The position numbers were made by a program, and so were the translations under genes. The notes beneath the pieces were generated by a model that worked only from the letters and a program-made list of their open reading frames with translations, was not told the origin of the DNA and did not search any database. From NCBI GenBank assembly GCA_009380045.1, contig WHSN01000029.1:1-32102 (forward strand): a stretch of 32,102 bases of DNA, read 5' to 3'. The stretch comes from Luteitalea sp. GTDB lineage: Bacteria > Acidobacteriota > Vicinamibacteria > Vicinamibacterales > CAVVIG01. Below, piece after piece: positions 14,676 through 22,826 of this stretch (within the stretch, counting starts at the first letter, position 1; each line of letters opens with the position of its first letter).

Positions 14676-17566
14676 TCAGAACCGGACGCCGAACGCGACG
14701 CGGAAGCCCCGCAGGCCGGTGCCGAGGCTCGATTGCGGATAGTGCGCGTTCGCGAGCCGGCGCCAAATGAGGGGCCCTGGCGATAGCCGGTTGCCAGGCC
14801 GAGGGAGTCGGCCGAGCTGCCCGGATCCGGAAACACGGTCGTATTCCACGCGATCAGCTTGTCGTTGTTCAGCAGGTTGTAGACATCGAACTTCAGCCAC
14901 GGCCGCAGCGTGCGGAAAACCGGAATGTTGTAGTTGACCGACAGGTCGAGCAGGCCGTAGCCCTTGAACAGCTCGGCGCCGCGCCCGCCGAAGTAGAGGT
15001 CCTGACTCGTCGGCGCGTCAGGATAGGCTGCGAGGAGCTGCTTTTGGATATCAGAGAGCGGCTGATCTTCGGCGCGGAGCGAGTAGGCCTGAGCCGATTC
15101 GAGACGTAACAGGCCAGACACCGAGAAGTCACCGAAACGCCCGGCGCGCTGGTTGTAGATTGCCCACAGCCGCGCACGATGGCGCTGGAAGCTGTTCAGC
15201 CGACCAACGGGGAAGTGGCGCCCGTCGTTGAACGCTTCGGGGTAGTCGCCGATGAGGGACGTGACGCCGGGCTGATTGGCCGCTTCGCCTTCGTAGTTGC
15301 CCTCGTTCTTCAGCTGGATCGTCCAGTTCGCGCTCAGCGTCAGGTTCGTGCCCAGGTTGTAGCTCCCCTGCACCACCGCCGCCTGGTATCGGCGTTCTCC
15401 GAAGTCGCTGTTGCGGTAGACGCTGTTGGTGAAGGTGCCGACATCGAGCCCGTTCCTCACCACGTCGGTCACCCCGTTGCTCAGATCGACGAAGTCCTCG
15501 ATCACATCTTCGGTGCGCCGCCACACGTAGCTCAACTCGCCGTACGCGCGTCCAGCCTTCCCCCCGCCCGACAGCGTGAACTCCTTCGTGATCGGCGACG
15601 ACAGACCATCGGCGATCGACACGTTCGCCGTCGGAAACGATCCCTGCGGGATGTCGTAGTTCGACGGGTTCAGCCCGGCCGCGAAATCCCGGCCCTGACC
15701 CGCCGGCCCGGTGTAAGTGCCGCCGAGGAAGTCGGGCGTGCCGACGTTGGTATTGGCGCCAATCTGGTTCTCGTTGTAGCGTCCGGCATAGTGACCGTAG
15801 GTCGCGTGAAGGATGAACCGGCCGTTTCCGTCGACGTCGTACGCCAGCGCCAGACGAGGCACAATCGTGTCGGTGTCAACGCCGATGATGTTTCCCGTCG
15901 CGACGCTGCGCACCCGCTCATACCTGAATCCGAGATCGGCGGAGACGTGGCGATTGACCGTCCAGTGGTCCTGGACGTAGATCGAGTGGTTGTTCACGTT
16001 GAGCTTCGCGCCGCGGACCGCGACCCAGTTTTCGATCTGCGTCTCGCCGGGAACCCAGACCGGAATCAGGCGGTTCGATGCGTCGAAGACCGGCCCGCCG
16101 CTCGCGTCCGTGAGGTAATCGACATTGAACACGTAGTTGGTCGAGGACTGGGAGTTGCCGCCGGTGTTCTGGCTTCGGAAGAATTCGTAGCCGCCCTTCA
16201 TCTCGTGACGCCCGCGACCATCGAAGAACGAGGTGAGGCTGGCGGCGAACTGGCGGTTGTTACGTTGTTCCGGGTCGGTGGCGTCGAAGTACGGCGCGTT
16301 GTACACCACCCCGAGCGCCGGTGAGTAGAACGGCGAGTCGATGATGCTGGTGCTCGTGCCCCCGCCTCCGGCGAACTCGAACCGTCGCTCGGAGAACTGT
16401 GCGTCGGCGAGGATGTTGTTCCGGAGCACGCCGCGGTAGTTCGAGAACACATACCAGTTCGGATACTCCTGCTGGGTCAGGCTGTTGGGGTCGGCGATCA
16501 GGTCGAAGAGGCCTGAGGCCGGCGATATCGTCCGGCTGTTGTTGAGATACCCACCCTGAATCGTGTGGCTCGGCCCGACGCTGCCGGTCAGCTTCATCTC
16601 GCCGCGCTTGTTGTCATCCTTCTGGGTGATGCCGATGCCGGTTTCCTGCAGCGTCTGCGCGGTCGATAGGCTCGCAAGGCGGCCGGCGCTGAAGAACCAC
16701 AGACGATCGCGCACGATCGGTCCGCCGAAGGTGGCCTCATGCGTGTTGTTCAGCGTGTCCGCGTGCACCACGTCGCGCGATTTTTCGAACGGGGTCTCTT
16801 CCAGCCACGACGGGTTCGTGAGGTTGAGGCGGTAACTGCCCGAGAACGCATTGCCGCCGCTTCGTGTGATCGCGTTCACCACGCCGCCGGAGAACCGTCC
16901 GTACTCCGCCGAGATGCCCGAGGTGAGCACCTGCGTTTCTTCGATCGCGTCCTCGATGAACAGGCTCTGGGGAGTGCCGAAGAGGTTGTCGGTGACGTCG
17001 ACGCCGTTCACCATGAAGTTGTTGTCGAACGCGAATGCGCCGTTGATGGCGATCTGTCCGACGTTGGGAGTCGCCTCGTTCACCGCTGGCGAAAGGGTCG
17101 CGATGCCCTGCAGCGTCCGTGACGTCGCCAGCGCCTCGACCTCCTCGTGCTGAATGTTCAGCCCGACGGTCGCAGTCGCAAGCGGCGCCGGCACGTCGCC
17201 GACGACCTGCACCTGCTCGGCGACAGTGCCCAGGCGCAGCGCCACGTTCTGTTCGACGGTTCCCCCCAGCGGGACCGTGATGGTGCGCTCCATGCTCGCG
17301 AACGCCGGCATCGTGAACTCCGCGCGATAGGCACCGGGCGGGAGCGCACGGAACACGTAGTTGCCGTCCTGATCGCTGGTGGCGGTCCGCTGACCCTGCA
17401 GGGCGGGGGACGACAGGGTGACAGTGGCGCCTGGAACAGGCTGGCTCTGAGGGTCGATGATCGTGCCCCGAAGAGTGCCGGTCTGCACGCCCTGTCCGTG
17501 CACGGAGGCGGCAAAGCCGCAGAGGACGAAGGCCAGCCATGCCGCGAGAGCGATGGGTCTTGTCAT
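14676..17566 (-). CDS. Oar-like TonB-dependent outer membrane receptor, frameshifted near the C-terminus
   Basis: The outer-membrane receptor would be about 963 aa. It has a signal peptide (MTRPIALAAWLAFVLCGFAASVHGQ), a carboxypeptidase-regulatory-like beta-sandwich (about 28-120: TGTLRGTIIDPQSQPVPGATV), a plug domain (about 130-240: DNNFMVNGVDVTDN, EYGRFSGGVVNAITRSG) and a long beta-barrel. Such receptors import or bind polymers, peptides or siderophores using TonB energy. The frame starting at ATG 17566 continues past the expected end to 14522 with non-homologous sequence. The adjacent frame instead ends LRGFRVAFGVRF at the stop 14676-14678, the normal aromatic C-terminus of a barrel. One missing base near 14757-14758, in a GG run on the coding strand, would join them. 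AGGAG lies 9 nt before the ATG. Sequencing error or a real mutation cannot be told apart here. Confidence 0.85.
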
Positions 17567-17972
17567 GGAATCGATCTCCTCTTTGAACACGCTCGGGCCC
17601 GGGTGGCTCACCAGCACGCACGGTGCCAATACGCGTGGGAGCGGGGCGGCCCCCCCGACCGCACTGATGCGGGCGCCACGGGGCCGGTTGCCTCCGTGGC
17701 CGCGACGCGATCTCCATCAGCGAAGATCGCTCGATTCAACTCGTTGAATGGGCTGCCTCAGCCATGTCCGAAACGTACTGATCCCGGCACGCGGCTGTTG
17801 CAGACCTGATGTGCGAGCAGCGCGGTCGAGAAGGCGGCGCCGCCTCGACACGGCAACCGGAAGTGCACAGCAGCTCATGTATGTCGTTGGCGCTCGCGGA
17901 GCATTGCCGTCAAGTTACAATCGCGGCCGTCTCTCTGGTGGCGCCGGGTTGCGCTTGCAAGAAGGAGGGGTC
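17567..17972. promoter_or_regulatory. 406-bp divergent control region with a perfect dyad
   Basis: This is the longest gap without a gene in the window. It holds a perfect 7-2-7 dyad, ATTCAAC-TC-GTTGAAT, at 17734-17749, roughly midway between the TonB receptor (-) and the DUF3500 gene (+). It also has TACAAT at 17916-17921 on the plus strand, 51 nt before the DUF3500 ATG. I see no RNA gene and no credible small coding region. The dyad is a candidate operator for one or both genes. Confidence 0.45.
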
Positions 17973-19010
17973 ATGCGCTGTCTCCGTTCGCCGCGTGCGA
18001 TCATCGCGCTCTCGTTCGGCGCCATGTGGCTGGTCTCGACGAGCGCAGCAGATCCGGCTGGCTCCGCCATGGTTCGCGCCGCGTCGGCCTTCGTCGCCGC
18101 TCTCACGGCGGAACAGCGCACGGCCGCGGTGTTCCCGTTCGCGGCGGACGAGCGGTTGAAATGGCACTTCATTCCGACGGAAATGTTCCCACGCCAGGGG
18201 CTGACCCTCAAGGCGATGACCGACCCGCAACGCGCACGTGCGCGCGAACTGCTCAAGAGCGGCTTGAGCGCCCGTGGCTATTTGACGGCCACCTCGATCA
18301 TGGAACTGGAGACCGTCCTGCGCGCGCTCGAGACCAACGCCCGGTTCGCTCGCGACCCCGAGCGATATTTCGTGTCGGTCTTTGGGCCTCCATCGGCGAA
18401 AGGTACGTGGGGATGGCGCGTCGAAGGGCACCACGTGTCGCTGCATTTCACGGTGACGGACGGCTCCGTGGCGGCGGGAGCGCCGACGTTCTTCGGCACG
18501 AACCCGGCCGAAGTGCGAAGCGGGCCGAAGCAGGGTGAGAGGCTGCTCGGGGCGCAGGAAGATGCTGCGCGAGCGCTGCTCGACGCCCTCAGCACGAGCG
18601 AGCGGTCGGCGGCGGTCCTCAGCCCGACGGCTCCCAACGACATTCTCACCATGAATCGCGTGCCGATCCAACCACTGGATCCGGCTGGACTCCATGCCGC
18701 CCGGCTGACCCTGGCACAGCGTGACGCCCTGATGCGCGTGGTCGAGAGCTATACCTCGCTGATGGCGCCGGAGATCGCCGCCGACCGCCTGTCGAGGATC
18801 CGCAAGGCAGGCATTGAACAGATCGTGTTCGCATGGGCCGGGGAAACCGAGCGTGGCCGCAAGCATTACTACCGCCTGCAAGGGCCGACATTCCTCATCG
18901 AGTACGACAACACGCAGGACAACGGCAACCACGTGCACTCGGTCTGGCGCGACTTCGACGGGGACTTCGGACGAGACCTGCTGCGGGAGCACGTCAGCGC
19001 CGCGCACTGA
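17973..19010 (+). CDS. DUF3500 domain protein, exported
   Basis: The 345-aa protein carries an N-terminal signal peptide (basic start, hydrophobic core, cleavage near STSA-AD at about 25-26). It is followed by a single DUF3500-type domain: AALTAEQRTAAVFPFAADER, RYFVSVFGPP, GWRVEGHHVSLHFTV, GPTFLIEYDN and the final HVHSVWRDFDGDFG. The many conserved histidines, acids and tryptophans (EGHHVSLHF, NHVHSVWRD) suggest a metal- or small-molecule-binding pocket, but the function of the family is unknown to me. ATG 17973 is set by AAGGAGG at 17962-17968. The open frame continues upstream to 17748 without a credible start. It is divergent from the TonB receptor across a 406-bp control region. Confidence 0.85.
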   Translation: MRCLRSPRAIIALSFGAMWLVSTSAADPAGSAMVRAASAFVAALTAEQRTAAVFPFAADERLKWHFIPTEMFPRQGLTLKAMTDPQRARARELLKSGLSARGYLTATSIMELETVLRALETNARFARDPERYFVSVFGPPSAKGTWGWRVEGHHVSLHFTVTDGSVAAGAPTFFGTNPAEVRSGPKQGERLLGAQEDAARALLDALSTSERSAAVLSPTAPNDILTMNRVPIQPLDPAGLHAARLTLAQRDALMRVVESYTSLMAPEIAADRLSRIRKAGIEQIVFAWAGETERGRKHYYRLQGPTFLIEYDNTQDNGNHVHSVWRDFDGDFGRDLLREHVSAAH

Positions 19011-19097
19011 GGCGCTCCAGGAAGATTTCGTGATCACGGCCGCGGGCGCCGAGCTCGCAGAGAAAAACGAGCAGCAAAACGCCGGTCGTGCTCTGGC

Positions 19098-20162
19098 TCA
19101 GATCTCCCTGACGATTGCGTCGGCGAGCTCCCTGGTCGTCGCCGTGCCGCCGAGGTCGGGCGTGCGGGCGCCACCGGAGGCGATCACCCGCTCGACGGCG
19201 CCCAGGATCCGGTCGTGGACGTCCGGGTGGCCGAGATGATCCAGCATCATCGCGCCGGCCCACACCGCCCCGATCGGATTGGCGATCCCCTTGCCGGCGA
19301 TGTCGGGCGCCGATCCGTGAATCGGTTCGAACATCGACGGATACTGACGCTCGGGGTTGATGTTGGCCCCGGGCGCGATGCCGAGGCTGCCGGAGATCGC
19401 CGAACCGATGTCGGTGAGGATGTCGCCGAACAGGTTCGAGCAGACGATCACGTCGAGCGACGCCGGGTGGGTGACCATCCGCGCCGCGATCGCGTCGACG
19501 TGATACTTGCGGTACTCGACGGCCGGGTAGTCCTTCCTCACGATCTCCGCTACTTCGTCCCACAACACCATCGAATGCCGCAACGCGTTCGACTTCGTGG
19601 CGCTCGCGAGGAGCTTCCGGGGCCGGCGCGCCGCGACCTCGAAGCCGTAGCGGAGAATCCGCTCGATGCCGTGTCGGGTGAACAGCCCGGTCTGCTCGGC
19701 CGCCTCGTAAGGCGTGCCGATGTGGATGCGCCCGCCGAGGCCCGAGTACTCGCCCTCGGAGTTCTCGCGCACGCAGACCATGTCGATGTCGGCAGCGGTC
19801 CGGTTCGCGAGGGGCGAGGCAAGTCCCGGGAGAAGACGCATCGGCCTCAGGTTCACGTACTGCTGGAATCGTTGACGCAGCGGCAGCAGCAGATCCCACA
19901 CGGCGATGTGGTCAGCCACCGCCGGAGACCCGATTGCGCCCAGATAGATCGCGTCGAACGTCGCGGCGCGCTCGAAGCCGTCGTCGTCCATCATTCGGCC
20001 GGTGGTGAGGTAGTAGTCGCATCCCCAGGGAAGCTCCGTCCAGGTGATGGAGACGCCCGAGTTCCTCGTCGCGGCCTCGATGGCGGCCATGCCAGCCGGA
20101 ATCACTTCCTTGCCGATTCCGTCTCCGGCGATGATGGCGATATTGTGCGTCGATGAGGTCAT
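19098..20162 (-). CDS. ttuC: Tartrate dehydrogenase / D-malate dehydrogenase (TtuC/DmlA type)
   Basis: The 354-aa member of the isocitrate/isopropylmalate dehydrogenase family oxidises and decarboxylates 2-hydroxy acids with NAD and a divalent metal. Features are IAGDGIGKEV (about 10-19), the substrate loop AVWDLLLPLRQRFQQYVNLR (86-105), where LeuB would have a different helix, VCVRENSEGEYSG (about 129-141), the catalytic K/D set in the YHVDAIAARMV and SNLFGDILTD segments, and the NAD-binding HGSAPDIAGKGIANP. The DHIAVWDLLLPLR wording is the TtuC/DmlA signature rather than LeuB. ATG 20162 has no clear Shine-Dalgarno sequence. It follows a Na+/solute symporter gene after a 158-bp G-rich repeat region, so co-transcription is possible. 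The exact substrate (tartrate, D-malate or a relative) is not settled. Confidence 0.88.
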   Translation of the reverse strand: MTSSTHNIAIIAGDGIGKEVIPAGMAAIEAATRNSGVSITWTELPWGCDYYLTTGRMMDDDGFERAATFDAIYLGAIGSPAVADHIAVWDLLLPLRQRFQQYVNLRPMRLLPGLASPLANRTAADIDMVCVRENSEGEYSGLGGRIHIGTPYEAAEQTGLFTRHGIERILRYGFEVAARRPRKLLASATKSNALRHSMVLWDEVAEIVRKDYPAVEYRKYHVDAIAARMVTHPASLDVIVCSNLFGDILTDIGSAISGSLGIAPGANINPERQYPSMFEPIHGSAPDIAGKGIANPIGAVWAGAMMLDHLGHPDVHDRILGAVERVIASGGARTPDLGGTATTRELADAIVREI

Positions 20163-20190
20163 GAGCCAATTAGCCTACAACAGTCCGCCC

Positions 20191-20278
20191 GATCCCCGAT
20201 CCTCCCCGATCCCTTGATCCCCGTGATCCCCGTGATCCCCTGTTCCCCTGTTCCCCTGTTCCCCTGTTCCCGACTCCT
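20191..20278 (-). repeat. G-rich tandem repeat with strong G-quadruplex potential
   Basis: On the minus strand, which is the sense strand of the flanking genes, four GGGG runs are separated by AACA three times, with a further AACA-GGG before them and GGGGATCAC units after them. The unit is 8 bp (GGGGAACA), then about 9 bp (GGGGATCAC), then irregular GGGATC units. It sits between the symporter stop (20321) and the ttuC start (20162). An mRNA covering it could fold a four-layer quadruplex. It encodes nothing credible. Confidence 0.8.
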
Positions 20279-20320
20279 GATCCCTCGCCGAGCGCGCCGG
20301 GCCCGCAGAGAACGACTCGG

Positions 20321-21724
20321 CTAGTACGGCTTCAACCGGGCCGCGACCGGGCCCGCCTCGCGCACGAGCACGACCGCCCACGCGACGGTTGCGGCGACGA
20401 GCCCTGCGGGCGCCGGTGTCAGCACGCCCCACCCTTCGCCGCCCGAGGCGAGATGCACGATTGTCATGCCCGTGACGCCGGCCGCGATGGAGGCGAGCGC
20501 CGCAGCATTCGAGGTCCGCGGCACGTACAGGCCGGCGACAATCGGCACGAAGAGGCTCACGCCCAGCAGCGCGTAGAACACCGTCAACGTCCGCACCAGA
20601 TCCTCGGAGACGACGGCCAGGGCGACGCCCGAGACGCCGGTCAGAATCGTCGCCCACCTCGCGACGGCAAGCACTTGCGGATCGGACGCCGACGGGTTGA
20701 CGAAGCGCTTGTAGAGATCCTGCGACAACGATGTGGTCAGCATCAACAGCACCGCGTCGGCAGCGCTCACCTCCGCGGAGAAGACCGCCGCGAGCGCGAG
20801 GGCGCCCGCCACGGCCGGCAGCCCCTGCATGAAGATCGTCGGCAGCGCGAGGTCGGCCGGTACCAGCCCCGGCAGCTTGCCCTGGGCGACGATGCCGAGC
20901 AGCACCGGAACGCCGGCGAACGCCAAGAGCGCGAGCGCGTTCAGCCCGACGCCGAGCCGCACGGCCCGGTCGTCGCGGGCCCCGAAGATCTTCTGCAGCA
21001 GCCCGGGAGAGACGATGAACGGCGGCACGAACAGCGCCAGGTACTTGACGGTATCGGCGCTCCAGAATGCCCAGTAGGCCTCGTCGGCGGCGTTGACCTG
21101 CCGCACTGCGCCCCAGCCGCCCAGCCACGACACCGCGAGCGGCAGCGCGATCGCGAACCCCACCATCTTCACCGTCAGCTGCACCACGTTCACCCACGCG
21201 GAGGTCAGGAGGCCGCCGGCCGCGAAGTACACCACGACCACCAGGCCGCCAATCCCACAGCCGATCGCCTTTGGCAAGCCGACCACGACATTGAGGATCC
21301 AGCCGAGGGCGATCAGTTGCGTCGCCAGGATGAAGAGGCCTCCCACCCAGAGGAGCGCCCCGATGATGCCGCGTACATGCCGGCTGTAGCGGAACTCGAG
21401 ATAGTCGCCGACGGTCCGGAGCCCGTGCTCGGCCGCCACCTGCCGCATCCGCGGTCCGACCCAGAACGCCAGGATGGCGCATCCGACGCCGGCCGAACCG
21501 ACCCACCACCAGGCGGCCGCGCCGATCCGATAGGCAGTCGCGGTGGCCCCGACCGTCGATCCCGCGCCGATATTCGCCGCCAGCATGGTCGAGAAGATCA
21601 GGCCCGGTCCCAGCCGGCGGCTGGCGACGAAGAAATCGGCGGCGCCGGAACGGCGGCCGATCCACAGACCGAGCGCCATGAGCGCGAGCGAGTAGAAAGC
21701 GAGGACGGTGAGATGCAGATTCAA
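20321..21724 (-). CDS. Sodium:solute symporter (SSS family)
   Basis: The 467-aa integral membrane protein has about 12-13 hydrophobic helices. It has the SSS-family landmarks: an N-terminal LWIGRRSGAADFFVASRRLG, NIGAGSTVGATATAYRIGAAAWWW in helices 2-3, and FSAEVSAADAVLLMLTTSLSQDLYKRF, which covers the Na2-type site helix with its Ser/Thr residues. It would import a small organic acid, sugar or amino-acid-like solute with sodium; the substrate is not visible. The start is TTG 21724, which overlaps the stop of the peptidase gene as TTGA. An ATG about 19 codons later would cut into the first helix. This tight coupling suggests that peptidase and transporter act on the same material. Confidence 0.88.
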   Translation of the reverse strand: MNLHLTVLAFYSLALMALGLWIGRRSGAADFFVASRRLGPGLIFSTMLAANIGAGSTVGATATAYRIGAAAWWWVGSAGVGCAILAFWVGPRMRQVAAEHGLRTVGDYLEFRYSRHVRGIIGALLWVGGLFILATQLIALGWILNVVVGLPKAIGCGIGGLVVVVYFAAGGLLTSAWVNVVQLTVKMVGFAIALPLAVSWLGGWGAVRQVNAADEAYWAFWSADTVKYLALFVPPFIVSPGLLQKIFGARDDRAVRLGVGLNALALLAFAGVPVLLGIVAQGKLPGLVPADLALPTIFMQGLPAVAGALALAAVFSAEVSAADAVLLMLTTSLSQDLYKRFVNPSASDPQVLAVARWATILTGVSGVALAVVSEDLVRTLTVFYALLGVSLFVPIVAGLYVPRTSNAAALASIAAGVTGMTIVHLASGGEGWGVLTPAPAGLVAATVAWAVVLVREAGPVAARLKPY

Positions 21725-22776
21725 GGGATATCGCGCGCCGCCGGATATCCCGGAATGCTGGTCGCCTGCGTCACCGCCCGCAGCACGGCATCGGCGATCA
21801 TCCGGGCCGCCAGCGATCCGATCCGGCTGACGTCGACCGCCTCCGTCCGCGTGCCGGTCGCGAGCGCGAAGATCGCGTCGCCATCGCCCATGGTGTGGCT
21901 CGGGAAGATGGCGCGCGCGTAGCCGTCCTGGGCCATTTCGGCCACCTTGGTGGCCTGGGTTTTCGTGAGGGTCGCGTTCGTCGCCACGATGCCGATGGTC
22001 GTGTTCTCGCCAGCCCTCGCGGGCTGCAGCGAGCCGGACGTCAAGAGCCGGCGCGCGTCCGCAAGCGACTTCCCGTCCGGGGTGCGCGCTCCGGCGACAA
22101 CCCTGCCGGTCGCGGGATCGATGACATCGCCCGCCGCGTTCACCGCCACGACCGCGGCGACGATCAGGCCGTCGGCCATCTGAATGGCGGCACTGCCAAG
22201 TCCACCCTTCATGGCGAGGTCGCGTCCGGCGCCCTTGCCGACCGTTGCGCCAGCGCCGGCGCCGACGTTGCCTTCCTCGATCGGCGCGGTCGTGGCCGCC
22301 TGCGCCGCCCGGTATCCGCAATCGGCGGTCGGGCGGATCTTCGAGCTGCCGCCGACATTCAAGTCGATCAGGCTGGCGGCCGGCACGATGGGTACATTGA
22401 TGTTCCCGAACGCCTTGAAGCCGATGTTCCGCTCGTCGAGGTATTTCATCACGCCGGAACGGCTGTCGAGGCCGAAGGCGCTGCCGCCCGACAACACAAT
22501 CGCGTGGACCTGCTGAACCAGGTTGATCGGCTTCAGCAGATCGGTTTCGGCGGTCGCCGGGGCGGATCCGCGCACGTCCACGCCGGCGGTCGCGCCGCCT
22601 TCCACGATCACCACCGTGCAGCCGGTTGGTCGCTCCGACAGCGTGTGATGGCCGGCCTTGATCCCGGGCACCGCGGTGATGGTGGCGTTTGCCGATGCCG
22701 CAGTCTGCGCCGCCCCATGCATGGGAGCGTCCCCGATGGCCCAGACGAGAATCGCAGCTGTCACGGGAACCCGCAT
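21721..22776 (-). CDS. P1 family (DmpA/NylC-type, S58) self-processing peptidase, exported
   Basis: The 351-aa Ntn-type hydrolase of family S58 includes D-aminopeptidase DmpA, beta-peptidyl aminopeptidases and the nylon-oligomer hydrolase NylC. The signal-like N-terminus runs to about residue 25. The core contains GIKAGHH (38-44), LSGGSAFGLD (95-104), GNVGAGAGATVGK (169-181) and GLGSAAI (192-198). Self-cleavage is expected at N258-T259 in ENTTIGIVATNA, as in NylC, freeing Thr259 as the nucleophile. ATG 22776 is preceded by GAGGAG at about 9 nt. It overlaps the symporter start by four bases (TTGA) and is divergent from the M28 peptidase gene by 50 bp. Substrate unknown; small peptides or amides are likely. 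Confidence 0.88.
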   Translation of the reverse strand: MRVPVTAAILVWAIGDAPMHGAAQTAASANATITAVPGIKAGHHTLSERPTGCTVVIVEGGATAGVDVRGSAPATAETDLLKPINLVQQVHAIVLSGGSAFGLDSRSGVMKYLDERNIGFKAFGNINVPIVPAASLIDLNVGGSSKIRPTADCGYRAAQAATTAPIEEGNVGAGAGATVGKGAGRDLAMKGGLGSAAIQMADGLIVAAVVAVNAAGDVIDPATGRVVAGARTPDGKSLADARRLLTSGSLQPARAGENTTIGIVATNATLTKTQATKVAEMAQDGYARAIFPSHTMGDGDAIFALATGTRTEAVDVSRIGSLAARMIADAVLRAVTQATSIPGYPAARDIP

Positions 22777-22792
22777 TTCATCACTCCTCGGT

Positions 22793-22804
22793 TGCAATAT
22801 TGCA
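22793..22804. promoter_or_regulatory. Perfect 12-bp palindrome TGCAATATTGCA in a divergent promoter
   Basis: The palindrome lies 16 bp before the P1 peptidase ATG on one side and 22 bp before the M28 peptidase ATG on the other. Its position and perfect symmetry suggest an operator controlling both peptidase genes together. A weak AAAAAT box 6 nt before the M28 start lies next to it. Confidence 0.5.
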
Positions 22805-22826
22805 GAACGGCAGCAAAAATGCACTT

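Noticed and set aside
15179-16324. A 381-aa open frame opposite the TonB receptor
   Set aside because: Antisense shadow of a receptor barrel with no recognisable motif or start signal.
17748-17972. N-terminal extension of the DUF3500 protein
   Set aside because: A strong Shine-Dalgarno sequence and a signal peptide fix the start at 17973; the extension is Arg-rich and overlaps the candidate operator.
19011-19097. Terminator between DUF3500 and ttuC
   Set aside because: Only short GGCGC/GCGCC arms more than 25 nt apart, too weak to call.
20191-20278. Possible CRISPR array
   Set aside because: Units are 8-9 bp with no unique spacers; it is a simple tandem repeat.
20453-21922. A 489-aa open frame opposite the symporter
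   Set aside because: Antisense to a well-formed 12-13 helix transporter; composition is His/Arg/Gln-rich as expected for a shadow.
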